Of a DNA stretch of 64,000 nucleotides, positions 18,154 through 27,078 are shown piece after piece. The DNA comes from Sphingomonadaceae bacterium (GTDB lineage: Bacteria; Pseudomonadota; Alphaproteobacteria; Sphingomonadales; Sphingomonadaceae), in assembly GCA_947477745.1 (NCBI GenBank), contig CANJUF010000003.1:106828-170827 (forward strand). The letters run 5' to 3'. The notes under the pieces were generated by a model. That model was not told the origin of the DNA. It worked only from the letters and a program-made list of their open reading frames with translations, and searched no databases. The position numbers and the translations under genes were made by a program. The first letter of the stretch is position 1. Each line of letters starts with the position of its first letter.

Positions 18154-18911
18154 AAACTGTCCTTGGCGCTGCGCAGCGCGGCGAAGGTTGCCACAGCGTC
18201 CCCGCCGTCTCCCCAGCGCGCTTGCATGTCGGGATCGTCAGCGCGCAAGAAGGGATTGGTTGCGAGCTCGCGCTCAAGCTTTGAAGGCACAGTCGGCTGG
18301 TCCTTGGCGCGCCGCGCAGTGATTTCCGCCACATAGTCCGCCAGCGCCGCATTGTCGGGATCGGCATGGACGGCAAACCGCGCGTTCGAGGCCGTATATT
18401 CGTGCGCGCAGTACAGGAGCGTCTCGGGCGGTAGCGCCTTGACGCGCGATAGGCTCGCCCAGAATTGGGGCGCGGTACCTTCGAACATGCGCCCGCAGCC
18501 CAGCGCGAACACCGCATCGCCAACGAAGGCAATGCTCGCCTCAGGCAGATGATAGGCGATGTGGCCCATGGTGTGCCCGCCCACGTCGATCACCTGCGCC
18601 TGCCATGCGCCGAGGCTCACCTTGTCGCCGTGCGCCACCGTGCGGTCGATCGCGGCGATCTTGCCAGCTTCACCCGCCGGGGCAGTGACCGTGCAGCCGG
18701 TAGCCGCCTTGATCGCCTCGTTGCCGCCGGCGTGATCGGGGTGCCAGTGCGTGTTCCAGATCTGGGTGATCTGCCAGCCCCGGGCTGCCGCCTCGCGCAA
18801 ATAGGCCTCGGCATCTGGGGTGTCGATGCAGGCGGTCTCGCCGCTGGCGGGATCGTGCAGCAGATAGCCGTAATTGTCGTCGAGGCAGGGGAACTGGTGA
18901 ACTTCGAGCAT
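18150..18911 (-). CDS. gloB: Hydroxyacylglutathione hydrolase (glyoxalase II)
   Basis: This 253-residue metallo-beta-lactamase-fold enzyme hydrolyses S-lactoylglutathione to lactate and glutathione. The zinc motif THWHPDH is complete, with further ligands in GGHTMGHIAYH and FVGDAVFALGCGRMFEG, and YCAHEYT downstream. The C-terminal glyoxalase II helical part is present (FLRADDPDMQARW). ATG 18911 (MLEVHQFPCLDDNYGYL) matches family starts and has AAGGAGA ahead of it. Confidence 0.95.
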   Translation of the reverse strand: MLEVHQFPCLDDNYGYLLHDPASGETACIDTPDAEAYLREAAARGWQITQIWNTHWHPDHAGGNEAIKAATGCTVTAPAGEAGKIAAIDRTVAHGDKVSLGAWQAQVIDVGGHTMGHIAYHLPEASIAFVGDAVFALGCGRMFEGTAPQFWASLSRVKALPPETLLYCAHEYTASNARFAVHADPDNAALADYVAEITARRAKDQPTVPSKLERELATNPFLRADDPDMQARWGDGGDAVATFAALRSAKDSF

Positions 18912-18984
18912 GGGATTCTCCTTGCCGCGCATATAACCCCGAAACGCGCGGCTCCGCCAGTTTGTTCACAGCTGGTGGAATGAC

Positions 18985-19018
18985 AAAGGCCCGCCCGGAT
19001 CGCTCCGGACGGGCCTTA
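18985..19018 (-). terminator. Terminator hairpin downstream of rpsA
   Basis: AAGGCCCG...CCGGA and TCCGG...CGGGCCTT form a strong GC-rich hairpin with a TCGC loop and one bulged base. On the minus strand it ends in CCTTTGTC. It lies 45 bases beyond the rpsA stop codon. Confidence 0.75.
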
Positions 19019-19062
19019 TCTGGATCGCTTGAGGCCCCTGCCTGCGCAGGGGCTCGATGCTC

Positions 19063-20784
19063 TCAGCTCTTGCCCTTGAGCGCCTCGCCCAGGATGTCGC
19101 CCAGCGACGCACCCGAATCGGAGGAACCGTACTGCTCAACGGCTTCCTTTTCCTCGGCGAGCTGACGCGCCTTGATCGAGAAGTTGGGCTTCTTCGAACG
19201 ATCGAAACCGGTGACCGCAGCATCGACCTTCTGGCCGACCTGGAAGCGGTCGGGACGCTGCTCGTCGCGGTCGCGGCCAAGGTCCGAACGCTTGATAAAG
19301 CCGGTCGAGCCGTCTTCGCCGGCCTGAACCTCGAGCCCGCCGTCGCGCACTTCGAGCACGGTGACGGTGACGACCTGGCCGCGCTTGAGCGAGCTACCGC
19401 TGCTCGCCGCTCCGCCAGCCGCTGGAGCAGTCGGAGCTCCGCGTTCAAGCTGCTTCATGCCGAGGCTGATGCGCTCCTTGTCGGTGTCGACATCGAGCAC
19501 GATGGCCTTGACCATCTCGCCCTTGCGGTGAAGCGCCAACGCGTCCTCGCCCGAAATGCCCCAGGCGATGTCGGACATGTGGACCATGCCGTCGACGTCG
19601 CCATCGAGACCGATGAACAGGCCGAACTCGGTGGCGTTCTTGACTTCGCCTTCGACTTCGCTGCCCACCGGATGCTTGTCGGCAAACTCTTCCCACGGAT
19701 TGCCCTGCGCCTGCTTGAGGCCGAGGCTGATCCGGCGCTTGTCGGCATCGACCTCGAGCACCATGACCTCGACTTCCTGCGAAGTGGAGACGATCTTGCC
19801 GGGGTGGACGTTCTTCTTGGTCCAGCTCATTTCGGAGACGTGGACCAGGCCTTCGATGCCTGCTTCCAGCTCCACGAAAGCGCCGTATTCGGTGATGTTG
19901 GTGACCGTGCCTGAAAGCTTCGAGCCGACCGGGTACTTGGCGCTGGCGCCTTCCCACGGATCGCTGTCGAGCTGCTTCATGCCCAGGCTGATGCGCTGCG
20001 TATCGGGATTGATGCGCACGATCTGCACCTTGACGACGTCACCGATGTTGATGACCTCGGTGGGGTGATTGACGCGCTTGTAGCTCATGTCCGTGACATG
20101 GAGCAGGCCGTCGATGCCGCCGAGATCGACGAAAGCGCCGTAATCGGTGATGTTCTTGACCGTGCCGTCGATGATCTGACCTTCGGCCAGCTTGTCGATC
20201 AGCTCGCTGCGCTGTTCGGCGCGGGTTTCTTCGAGCACAGCGCGGCGCGAGACGACGATGTTGCCGCGGCGGCGATCCATCTTGAGGATCTGGAAGGGCT
20301 GCGGAATGTCCATCAGCGGCTGCACGTCGCGCACCGGGCGGATATCGACCTGCGAGCCGGGCAGGAACGCCACGGCGCCGTCGAGATCGACAGTGAAGCC
20401 GCCCTTGACGCGGCCGAAGATCACGCCATCGACGCGCTTGCCTTCGCCGAATTCGCTTTCCAGCTTGTCCCATGCGGCTTCGCGGCGGGCGCGGTCGCGG
20501 CTGAGCATCGCTTCGCCGTCGGCGTTTTCGACCCGGTCGACGAACACTTCGACTTCGTCGCCGACCGAAAGGCCATGCTCGCCGCCTTCGCCGCGCGCGA
20601 ATTCACGCAGGGAAACGCGGCCTTCGCTCTTGAGGCCGACGTCGATGACAGCCTTGTCGTTTTCGATGGCGGTGATGGTGCCCTTGACGACGCGGCCTTC
20701 GAAGCCTTCGTCAGCGGCTCCGCCCAATGATTCATCAAGAAGCGCGGCGAACTCGTCGCGCGTGGGGTTTGGCGAACTTGCCAT
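19063..20784 (-). CDS. rpsA: 30S ribosomal protein S1
   Basis: This 573-residue RNA-binding ribosomal protein promotes mRNA loading. Six S1 repeats are visible, with repeat hallmarks such as GTVKNITDYGAFVDLGGIDG, GTVTNITEYGAFVELEAGIE and GEVKNATEFGLFIGLDGDVD, each followed by LLHVTDMS-like ends. The region before the ATG at 20784 has no recognisable Shine-Dalgarno sequence, as is usual for the self-regulated rpsA message. The gene is separated from cmk by about 3.2 kb carrying a lipoprotein, a lipase and a CoA-transferase. Confidence 0.98.
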   Translation of the reverse strand: MASSPNPTRDEFAALLDESLGGAADEGFEGRVVKGTITAIENDKAVIDVGLKSEGRVSLREFARGEGGEHGLSVGDEVEVFVDRVENADGEAMLSRDRARREAAWDKLESEFGEGKRVDGVIFGRVKGGFTVDLDGAVAFLPGSQVDIRPVRDVQPLMDIPQPFQILKMDRRRGNIVVSRRAVLEETRAEQRSELIDKLAEGQIIDGTVKNITDYGAFVDLGGIDGLLHVTDMSYKRVNHPTEVINIGDVVKVQIVRINPDTQRISLGMKQLDSDPWEGASAKYPVGSKLSGTVTNITEYGAFVELEAGIEGLVHVSEMSWTKKNVHPGKIVSTSQEVEVMVLEVDADKRRISLGLKQAQGNPWEEFADKHPVGSEVEGEVKNATEFGLFIGLDGDVDGMVHMSDIAWGISGEDALALHRKGEMVKAIVLDVDTDKERISLGMKQLERGAPTAPAAGGAASSGSSLKRGQVVTVTVLEVRDGGLEVQAGEDGSTGFIKRSDLGRDRDEQRPDRFQVGQKVDAAVTGFDRSKKPNFSIKARQLAEEKEAVEQYGSSDSGASLGDILGEALKGKS

Positions 20785-21146
20785 AAGAGTATGATCCCAA
20801 ATCTATTTTTACCGGCCAGGCGGTTTTTCCGCCGGTCTTTTCTCCGCTGCGGCACCATTGCCTTGGCGGGCCAAAAGGGGGCCGAACTGCCACGGGGGCC
20901 GAATGCCCTCCGCGGCGTCCTTTGGGCCGATTTCCCCATGCGCGAACCCCGCGCCTTGGCGCGTTGGGTCTGTCACATCGTCGGAAAAAAGTCCGTCGGA
21001 CGGCCGGGCGCTTAGGCTATCGAGGCTGTCAAGGCAAGGAAAACCGGCGTGCCGGTGGCAATCGCGCAGGCCAGCGCCGCCCACGTTTGCAAATTTATCG
21101 CAAGTGTGGCTTAGTGCACAGCGCCGGGTGGCAAAAGGATTGCGCG
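20785..21146. other. Gene-free 362-base divergent interval upstream of rpsA
   Basis: No convincing gene is seen here. It must hold the rpsA promoter (minus strand) and that of the lipoprotein gene (plus strand). The only clear structure is a hairpin at 20812-20835 (GGCGG, TTTTT, CCGCC, with flanking CCGG/CCGG that could extend the stem around a small bulge). It would lie in the rpsA leader about 28 bases before the start codon. Because rpsA lacks a Shine-Dalgarno sequence, this is a candidate autoregulatory structure. Confidence 0.45.
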
Positions 21147-21599
21147 ATGAACCTGTCTTTACGATGGGCGGCGCTATTGCCCGCTTGTGCTGCCGTTGTT
21201 TCCTGTGCCCCTATGCCTCCCTCCGGAAGCGCCAACCTTCCGGAACCGGGCAGGCCAGTAAGTGATTGTCCGGTACTTGGCAGCCGGGGCTGGAGCGCCT
21301 GGATCAACGCCATGCCGGGGCCGGGCGCAGTCCGGACGCTGCATATCACCGGTGAAGTCGATTTGCCGACGCCTGGCTATACTGTCGAACTCATACCTGG
21401 ACCGGCAGACCGGATGATGCCGCCCGGCCAGCGCTTTTCACTCGTGGCAAGGCCGCCCGGCGGCATGGCGGCGCAGATCGTCACCCCAACCCCGGCGCGA
21501 TACCATGGCGCAGCAGTCTATCCTGCCTACCGCGAGATCATTGTCGGCTGCGGAGGGGAGGTTCTTGCCCGCATCGGCAGTGTCGAGACGGTACAATGA
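21147..21599 (+). CDS. Hypothetical lipoprotein
   Basis: This 150-residue protein has a short lipoprotein signal (MNLSLRWAALLPACAAVVSC) with lipobox VVSC and Cys20 as the predicted acylation site. The mature part has two further cysteines (SDCPVLG and VGCGGE) and a Pro/Gly-rich central region (HITGEVDLPTPGYTVELIPG). The family is not recognised. Its stop codon overlaps the first ATG of the following lipase-like gene (ATGA), implying a two-gene operon. Confidence 0.7.
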   Translation: MNLSLRWAALLPACAAVVSCAPMPPSGSANLPEPGRPVSDCPVLGSRGWSAWINAMPGPGAVRTLHITGEVDLPTPGYTVELIPGPADRMMPPGQRFSLVARPPGGMAAQIVTPTPARYHGAAVYPAYREIIVGCGGEVLARIGSVETVQ

Positions 21600-22759
21600 A
21601 GCAGGGGGCATTGACTGACATGCAGGCAAATTTCCGGAACATCGCGCTGCCGGCCCTGATCATCGCCGCCAGTATCGCCGTTGCGCCAGCGGCAAGCGCG
21701 CAGCAGGCCGGCGATCTTGTGTCCGCGCAGCCGGCGGACCAGAGCGGCGATATGCGGCTCTGGCGCATCGCATACTGGATGCGCGACGGGACGAACCAGC
21801 TACGGCAAGTGACCGGCATGGTTGCTGCGCCGAGGTCGGGATCGTCCGGCAAGCGGAAGGTCATCGCATGGGCGCACGGGACCAGCGGCGTCGTCGAGAA
21901 GTGTGCGCCGTCCCGCGTCTCCGATTTTGCCAAGGTGACACCCGCGCTCGCCGAAATGGTGTCACGCGGATACGTTGTCGTTGCCCCCGATTATCCGGGG
22001 CTCGGTTCTCCGGGTGCGCACCCCTATCTGGTGGGCGAAGATACGGCGCGCTCGCTCCTCGATGCCGTTCGCGCCGCGCAAGCAATCGCCGACGCTGGGG
22101 CAGGGCGGCATTTCGCGGTCTGGGGCGAATCGCAGGGCGGGCATGCTGCACTTTGGACGGCGATGTCGGCACCGCGATATGCGCCCGAGCTTGCCCTGGT
22201 GGCGACCGCAGCCGCGGCGCCTCCCACCGATCTTCCGGAGAACCTTCGCAAGGGTAGCGATGCAAGCGTTCGCGCAATGCTTACCGCTTATGCCGCCTAC
22301 AGCTGGTCGCGCCATTTCGGCGCCGACCTGCGCACCCTGTTCGACCGGGCGAACCAGGGCGTGGTCACGCGCCTTGCGGAAAACAACTGCGTCGAACTCG
22401 GCAAGTCCCCCAGGTTGACGACGATCCTCGGCGTGCTTTCCGTTCGCAACCAGCTTGCCCGAAAGGATATCACCCGCACGCCGCCATGGGCGGGAATAGC
22501 GCGCAGCAATTCGGTCGATCCGCTTGCGGTTTCAGGTCCGTTGCTGGTGGCGCAGAGCGTCGATGATCCTGTCGTCGCCCCTTCGGTGACGCGCGCATTC
22601 CTGCGCAAGCGATGCCGGGCGGGCTTGCCGCTGCGGTTCGTATCCTTGCCAGGCGGTGATCACGCACACAGCGCGCGGGACAGCAGCATCGAGACGCTGG
22701 ACTGGATCGACGCGCGGTTTGCAGGTGCGCCCTTGCCGGACGATTGCAAGCGCATCTGA
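21596..22759 (+). CDS. Secreted alpha/beta-hydrolase, secretory-lipase-like
   Basis: This is a protein of 387 residues from ATG 21596, or 379 from ATG 21620, which gives a standard signal peptide (MQANFRNIALPALIIAASIA, cleavage near ASA). The nucleophile elbow is WGESQGGHA, with a likely Asp in QSVDDPVVAPS and His in GGDHAHS. The pattern AHGTSGVVEKCAPSR and APDYPGLGSPG resembles the fungal-type secretory lipase family. It probably acts on esters in the periplasm or outside the cell; substrate unknown. It is translationally coupled to the preceding lipoprotein. Confidence 0.8.
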   Translation: MKQGALTDMQANFRNIALPALIIAASIAVAPAASAQQAGDLVSAQPADQSGDMRLWRIAYWMRDGTNQLRQVTGMVAAPRSGSSGKRKVIAWAHGTSGVVEKCAPSRVSDFAKVTPALAEMVSRGYVVVAPDYPGLGSPGAHPYLVGEDTARSLLDAVRAAQAIADAGAGRHFAVWGESQGGHAALWTAMSAPRYAPELALVATAAAAPPTDLPENLRKGSDASVRAMLTAYAAYSWSRHFGADLRTLFDRANQGVVTRLAENNCVELGKSPRLTTILGVLSVRNQLARKDITRTPPWAGIARSNSVDPLAVSGPLLVAQSVDDPVVAPSVTRAFLRKRCRAGLPLRFVSLPGGDHAHSARDSSIETLDWIDARFAGAPLPDDCKRI

Positions 22760-22768
22760 CCCAGCGGA

Positions 22769-23968
22769 TCAGCCGAGCGCGCCTGCTTCGCGCATCGCGG
22801 TTCGTTCCGCCTCGTCGTAGCCGAGTTCACCGAGCACTTCGTCGCTGTGCTGGCCAAGCGTGGGGCCGGGCGGTCCCTGCTCAAGGGAAGTCGCAGAGAA
22901 GCTTGCGGCAGGCGCGGGTTCGCGGATCGTGCCGGCAAGCGGATGGTCGACCAGCCGCAGATAGGCCATTGCATCGACCTGCGGATCGCCGACCAGTTCG
23001 GCGAGCGAGCGCACCTTGGCGCAGGGCGCGCCGGTCGCCGCGATTGCGGCAATGCCTTCGTCGATATCCATGTCGGCGACGGCGTCGGCCCATTCGGCCT
23101 CGACCTGCTTCATCATTTCGGGATGAGCGGATCTGCTCGCGGCGGTCGCGAGTCGCGGATCGCGTCCCGTCTCCGACCCCAGCAATTCGACGAGGGCCGC
23201 ATAAGACGTATCGGTGCCGTTGAACGTGCCCGAGCCGTTGCGGAAGTGGTAGAGACGCACCCGGTCGGCAAGGTTGGGCCGCGCTTCGACGCCTTCGCCC
23301 TGAAGATGAAGGTATCCGGCGGCGTCGGGCCACAGGAAAGCGATCGCCGAACCCAGCATCGACAGTTTCACCACCTGCCCACCGTCGCCCCGTGCGCGGG
23401 CGAACAGCGCGGCGGTCACCGCCTGCGAGGCGGTCATCGCGGTGAGCTTGTCACACACGATGTTGGCCGCGAGCGCGGGCTTGCCGCCGCTGTCCTGGAT
23501 CGCCTGAGCAGCGGCAAAGCCGGTGTAGCACTGCATGATGTGGTCGAAAGCCGGCCGGTCGGCGAGAGGCCCTTCCTCGCCGAAACCGCTGATCGCGACA
23601 TAGATGAGGTCCGGGTGGTCCGCCGCGAGGCTAAGATAGTCGATCCCGAGCCGCTCGGTGACCTTGGGCCGGTAATTGTGAAGCAGAACGTCGGCGCGCG
23701 CGATCAGCTTGCGCAGCGCCGCCATGCCGTCCGGGGTCTTGAGATCGAGCACGACCGAGCGCTTGCCGCGGTTGTAGATATGGAAAGCTGCTCCATAACC
23801 GTTCCTGCAGGGGCCGAGATGGCGAGTACCGTCACCGCGCGGCGGAGCCTCGACCTTGATCACGTCCGCGCCCTGATCCGCCATGATCTGGGTTGCCATC
23901 GGGCCGGCGACGATGGTGGACAGATCGACGACGCGGATACCGCGCAGCGGTCCGGCAGTGATGCTCAT
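22769..23968 (-). CDS. Family III CoA-transferase (CaiB/BaiF type)
   Basis: This 399-residue CoA-transferase has the family hallmarks RVVDLSTIVAGPMATQIMAD, GADVIKVEAPPRGDG, NRGKRSVVLDLKTPDG, and the catalytic-Asp region YVAISGFGEEGPLADRPAFDH. Such enzymes move CoA between organic acids. ATG 23968 (MSITAGPLRGIRVVDL) is chosen over the longer frame that overlaps cmk. The gene sits between cmk and rpsA, an unusual place, and a second family III member lies at 44186-45394. Confidence 0.9.
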   Translation of the reverse strand: MSITAGPLRGIRVVDLSTIVAGPMATQIMADQGADVIKVEAPPRGDGTRHLGPCRNGYGAAFHIYNRGKRSVVLDLKTPDGMAALRKLIARADVLLHNYRPKVTERLGIDYLSLAADHPDLIYVAISGFGEEGPLADRPAFDHIMQCYTGFAAAQAIQDSGGKPALAANIVCDKLTAMTASQAVTAALFARARGDGGQVVKLSMLGSAIAFLWPDAAGYLHLQGEGVEARPNLADRVRLYHFRNGSGTFNGTDTSYAALVELLGSETGRDPRLATAASRSAHPEMMKQVEAEWADAVADMDIDEGIAAIAATGAPCAKVRSLAELVGDPQVDAMAYLRLVDHPLAGTIREPAPAASFSATSLEQGPPGPTLGQHSDEVLGELGYDEAERTAMREAGALG

Positions 23969-23996
23969 TGACGGTTCACTCCCTTCGTCGATGCGC

Positions 23997-24620
23997 TCAG
24001 CTTCGCACGCGTTCCTCGGCAATGGCAATGGCCCGCGCCACGGCCTGATCGCGGTCCAGATGGCTGGTGTCGAGCGTGACCGCGTCCTTCGCGGCGACAA
24101 GCGGCGCGGCATTGCGGCTGGTGTCGCGTGCATCGCGCTCGGCCAGGTCCGCGGCAATCTCGTCCAGCGTGACGTCGCGGCCGGTCGCGCGCATCTCGGC
24201 GAAGCGGCGCGCGGCGCGCGCCTCGACGCTGGCGACGACGAACAGCTTCACATCGGCCTCGGGCGCGATCACAGTCCCAATATCGCGCCCGTCAAGCACT
24301 GCGCCGCCGGTCTGCAAGGCGAACTGGCGCTGACGGCGGAACAGTGCCTGACGCACTTCGGGATGGACAGAGACGCGGCTGGCAAGCCCGCCGCTCGCCT
24401 CGCTGCGCAGCTCGGGTTCAGCGAGCAGCGAGTCGGGAAAGGCGCAGGCGGTCAAGGCATCGAACGGATCATCGGGATTGCCTCCGTTCAAGGCGCACTG
24501 CCGTCCGACCGCGCGGTAAAGCAGCCCGGTATCGAGATGCGGCAGGCCGAAATGCGCGGCAAGCGCCCTTGCGATCGTGCCTTTGCCCGAGGCGGTGGGG
24601 CCATCGACGGCGATGATCAT
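23997..24620 (-). CDS. cmk: Cytidylate kinase
   Basis: This 207-residue kinase phosphorylates CMP and dCMP. The P-loop is AVDGPTASGKGTIARALA at the N terminus, followed by LDTGLLYRAV and DGRDIGTVIAPEADVKLFV, which form the nucleoside-binding part. The start overlaps the preceding small membrane gene (ATGA). Together with aroA this is the usual aroA-cmk pairing. Confidence 0.97.
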   Translation of the reverse strand: MIIAVDGPTASGKGTIARALAAHFGLPHLDTGLLYRAVGRQCALNGGNPDDPFDALTACAFPDSLLAEPELRSEASGGLASRVSVHPEVRQALFRRQRQFALQTGGAVLDGRDIGTVIAPEADVKLFVVASVEARAARRFAEMRATGRDVTLDEIAADLAERDARDTSRNAAPLVAAKDAVTLDTSHLDRDQAVARAIAIAEERVRS

Positions 24621-24865
24621 TTGCCACGCTCACGCAGTGCCCGGACCAGTCCGAAGAGCGCGATCACGGCCCATGCGCACTCAAGCACGAAGGCAGCGAG
24701 ATTGAACTTCACCGTCAGGCTGATCAGCAGCAGCACGGCGCCAACTAGGTTGGCGAAGTTGAACCACAGCTTGTCGAGCCGCTCGGCTGCATTGGCATAG
24801 GCAAATGCCCCGATGAAGAGCGCGGTTCCGATGAGCCCGACAATGTCAGCTGCCAAGCCGGTCAT
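24617..24865 (-). CDS. CBU_0592-like small membrane protein
   Basis: This 82-residue protein has three hydrophobic stretches ([36 protein letters not shown] and [18 protein letters not shown]) and a charged C-terminal end. This matches the CBU_0592-like small membrane family of unknown function. It overlaps aroA and cmk by 4 bases on either side, so all three are translationally coupled. Confidence 0.75.
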   Translation of the reverse strand: MTGLAADIVGLIGTALFIGAFAYANAAERLDKLWFNFANLVGAVLLLISLTVKFNLAAFVLECAWAVIALFGLVRALRERGK

Positions 24866-26211
24866 GCTAACGCTCCGTCGAGCAGCGCCTCGAACGTCGG
24901 AAAGCTCGTGGCAATGGGGCGCGTGTCGTCTACCTCTACACCGCTGCGGCTGGCGAGGCCCGCCACCGCCATCGACATGGCGATGCGGTGATCGAGGTGG
25001 GTGGCGACGGGGCCGCCGCTTTCGATTGTTCCGGAGAGTGGCTCACCGCCGGTGCCCTGGATGACAAGCCCGTCCTCGCGTTCCTCGACCCGCGCGCCTG
25101 CCAGTGCCAGCGCGGCCGCCATTACAGAGAGCCGGTCTGATTCCTTGACGCGCAGCTCATCGAGGCCGCTGGTCACGGTGCGCCCCTGCGCCAAGGCGGC
25201 GGCAACGAACAGCGCCGGAAACTCGTCGATCATCGAGGGGGCGAGCGCGGGATCGACTTCGATGCCGTTGAGCGCGGAATGGCGGACCAAGAGATCGGCG
25301 ACCGGCTCGCCGCCAACAAGCCGCAGGTTCAACTCCTCGATCTGGCCGCCCATCGCGCGCAGCACTTCGATCACGCCTGAGCGCGTCGGATTGAGGCCGA
25401 CATTCTCGATCAACAGTTCGCTTCCCGGCACGATCAGGGCGGCAACGATGAAGAACGCAGCCGACGAGGGATCGCCGGGCACTTCGATTGCTTGCGGCTT
25501 CAGTTCGGCCTCGCCGCGAATGGTGATGACCCGCGCGCCGTCCGCATCCAGGTCGACACTCAGCTCCGCGCCGAAACCCGCCAGCATCCGTTCGGAATGG
25601 TCGCGGGTCGGAACTGGCTCGATCACCGTGGTGATGCCCGGCGTATTGAGGCCCGCGAGGAGAACCGCGCTTTTCACCTGCGCCGAGGCGACTGGCAGGC
25701 GGTAGGTGATCGGCACGGCGGGTGATGCGCCGCGCAGGGTCAGAGGCAAACGCCCTCCCTCGCTGGCTTCGAACGCCGCGCCCATTTGCGAGAGCGGTTC
25801 GATCACGCGGCCCATCGGCCGCTTGGACAGGCTGGCGTCGCCGGTGAACATTGCCGTGATCGGATGACTGGCGACCAGGCCCATCAAGAGCCGCGTCGAG
25901 GTGCCCGAATTGCCCATATCGAGCGGCGACTGTGGCTGGAGCAACGAGCCCACTCCGACGCCGTATACCTGCCATTCGCCTTCGCCAAGGCGCTCCACCG
26001 TCGCGCCCATCGCCCGCATCGCGGAAGCCGTTGCCAGAACGTCCTCGCCTTCGAGCAGGCCGGTAATGCGGCTTTCCCCCACCGCGAGCGCCGAGAGCAT
26101 GATCGCGCGGTGGCTGATCGACTTGTCGCCGGGCACGCGAATCCGCCCCTTCAGCGGCCCGGCAGGCAGGAAGCGGCGCGCGCGCATGGCGGATGGATCG
26201 GCTGTGCTCAC
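24862..26211 (-). CDS. aroA: EPSP synthase, class II type
   Basis: This 449-residue enzyme joins shikimate 3-phosphate and PEP in aromatic amino-acid synthesis. It follows the class II pattern: [72 protein letters not shown] and DEFPALF...[10 protein letters not shown]. The PEP-loop reads [10 protein letters not shown], with Gly103 at the position that is Ala100 in the glyphosate-insensitive CP4 enzyme. It starts the aroA / CBU_0592 / cmk operon and is divergent from the FYDLN-acid gene. Confidence 0.97.
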   Translation of the reverse strand: MSTADPSAMRARRFLPAGPLKGRIRVPGDKSISHRAIMLSALAVGESRITGLLEGEDVLATASAMRAMGATVERLGEGEWQVYGVGVGSLLQPQSPLDMGNSGTSTRLLMGLVASHPITAMFTGDASLSKRPMGRVIEPLSQMGAAFEASEGGRLPLTLRGASPAVPITYRLPVASAQVKSAVLLAGLNTPGITTVIEPVPTRDHSERMLAGFGAELSVDLDADGARVITIRGEAELKPQAIEVPGDPSSAAFFIVAALIVPGSELLIENVGLNPTRSGVIEVLRAMGGQIEELNLRLVGGEPVADLLVRHSALNGIEVDPALAPSMIDEFPALFVAAALAQGRTVTSGLDELRVKESDRLSVMAAALALAGARVEEREDGLVIQGTGGEPLSGTIESGGPVATHLDHRIAMSMAVAGLASRSGVEVDDTRPIATSFPTFEALLDGALA

Positions 26212-26395
26212 GAAAACGGTGCCTTATCTTCGGCGGGAGAAATTCGCGGCGGCTTTTGACAGCGCGCAATGGCTATGGCAAGGCGCGCGCCCTGATGATG
26301 GCCGAAGTCTTGAACTGCAGGTCGGCCATGCCCATCAAGCGTATTCACCGGTCCGAGGCGCGATGTGCCAAGGCCGTTCAATCGAAGGTAATTTC

Positions 26396-26710
26396 ATGGT
26401 CAAGCCTGAATGGGGCACAAAGCACAGCTGCCCGAAATGCGGCACCCGCTTCTATGACCTGGGCAAGGACGATCCGGTCGCCTGCATCGATTGCGGCAAC
26501 CAGTGGTATCCGGAGCCGGTCCTAAAGACCAAGCAGCCGATTCCATTTGAGGAAATCGAGAAGAAAAAGAAGGAAGAAGAAGAGGTCGATCTCGAGGACG
26601 AGGATCTCGACATCGACGACGACGACGTGTCGCCTGACAACGATGTCGATCTTGGCGGAGACGACGATCTCGGCGTCAGGACAGACGACGGCGAGGGCGA
26701 AGACACCTGA
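26396..26710 (+). CDS. TIGR02300 (FYDLN-acid) zinc-ribbon protein
   Basis: This 104-residue protein has an N-terminal zinc ribbon, two CxxC pairs around the FYDL motif (CPKCGTRFYDLGKDDP, then CIDCG), a short lysine run and a very acidic tail rich in Asp/Glu. The family is common in alphaproteobacteria and has no known function. A longer upstream frame exists, but ATG 26396 with GAAGGTAA ahead of it gives the family N terminus MVKPEWGTKH. Divergent from aroA. Confidence 0.88.
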   Translation: MVKPEWGTKHSCPKCGTRFYDLGKDDPVACIDCGNQWYPEPVLKTKQPIPFEEIEKKKKEEEEVDLEDEDLDIDDDDVSPDNDVDLGGDDDLGVRTDDGEGEDT

Positions 26711-26884
26711 CGTCTAGCGGGTTGACTCGGCATTGCGCTCCAGGTTGCCGGCCGCGTTGATCCGAAGCGAATTGCTCTTGCCAAGGCATGGCGTCGCTAC
26801 TAGATGGCTGCCTCCCGGCTCATGCGACGGCGTGGGCCGGGCACCTGCAGGACCTCCCAGGACCTGCCGGAAACCGAATGGAAC

Positions 26885-26960
<76 letters not shown>

Positions 26961-27078
26961 TTCATCCGTTTGATGCCGCGTTTGAAGTGCGCGGCCATAA
27001 ATTGAGCTTCACGCTGGCCGACGAGGTTTCGTCCGCCGGCGTTTTTGGCGTTTAACCCCTGTTTGAAAGGGCGCGGAC

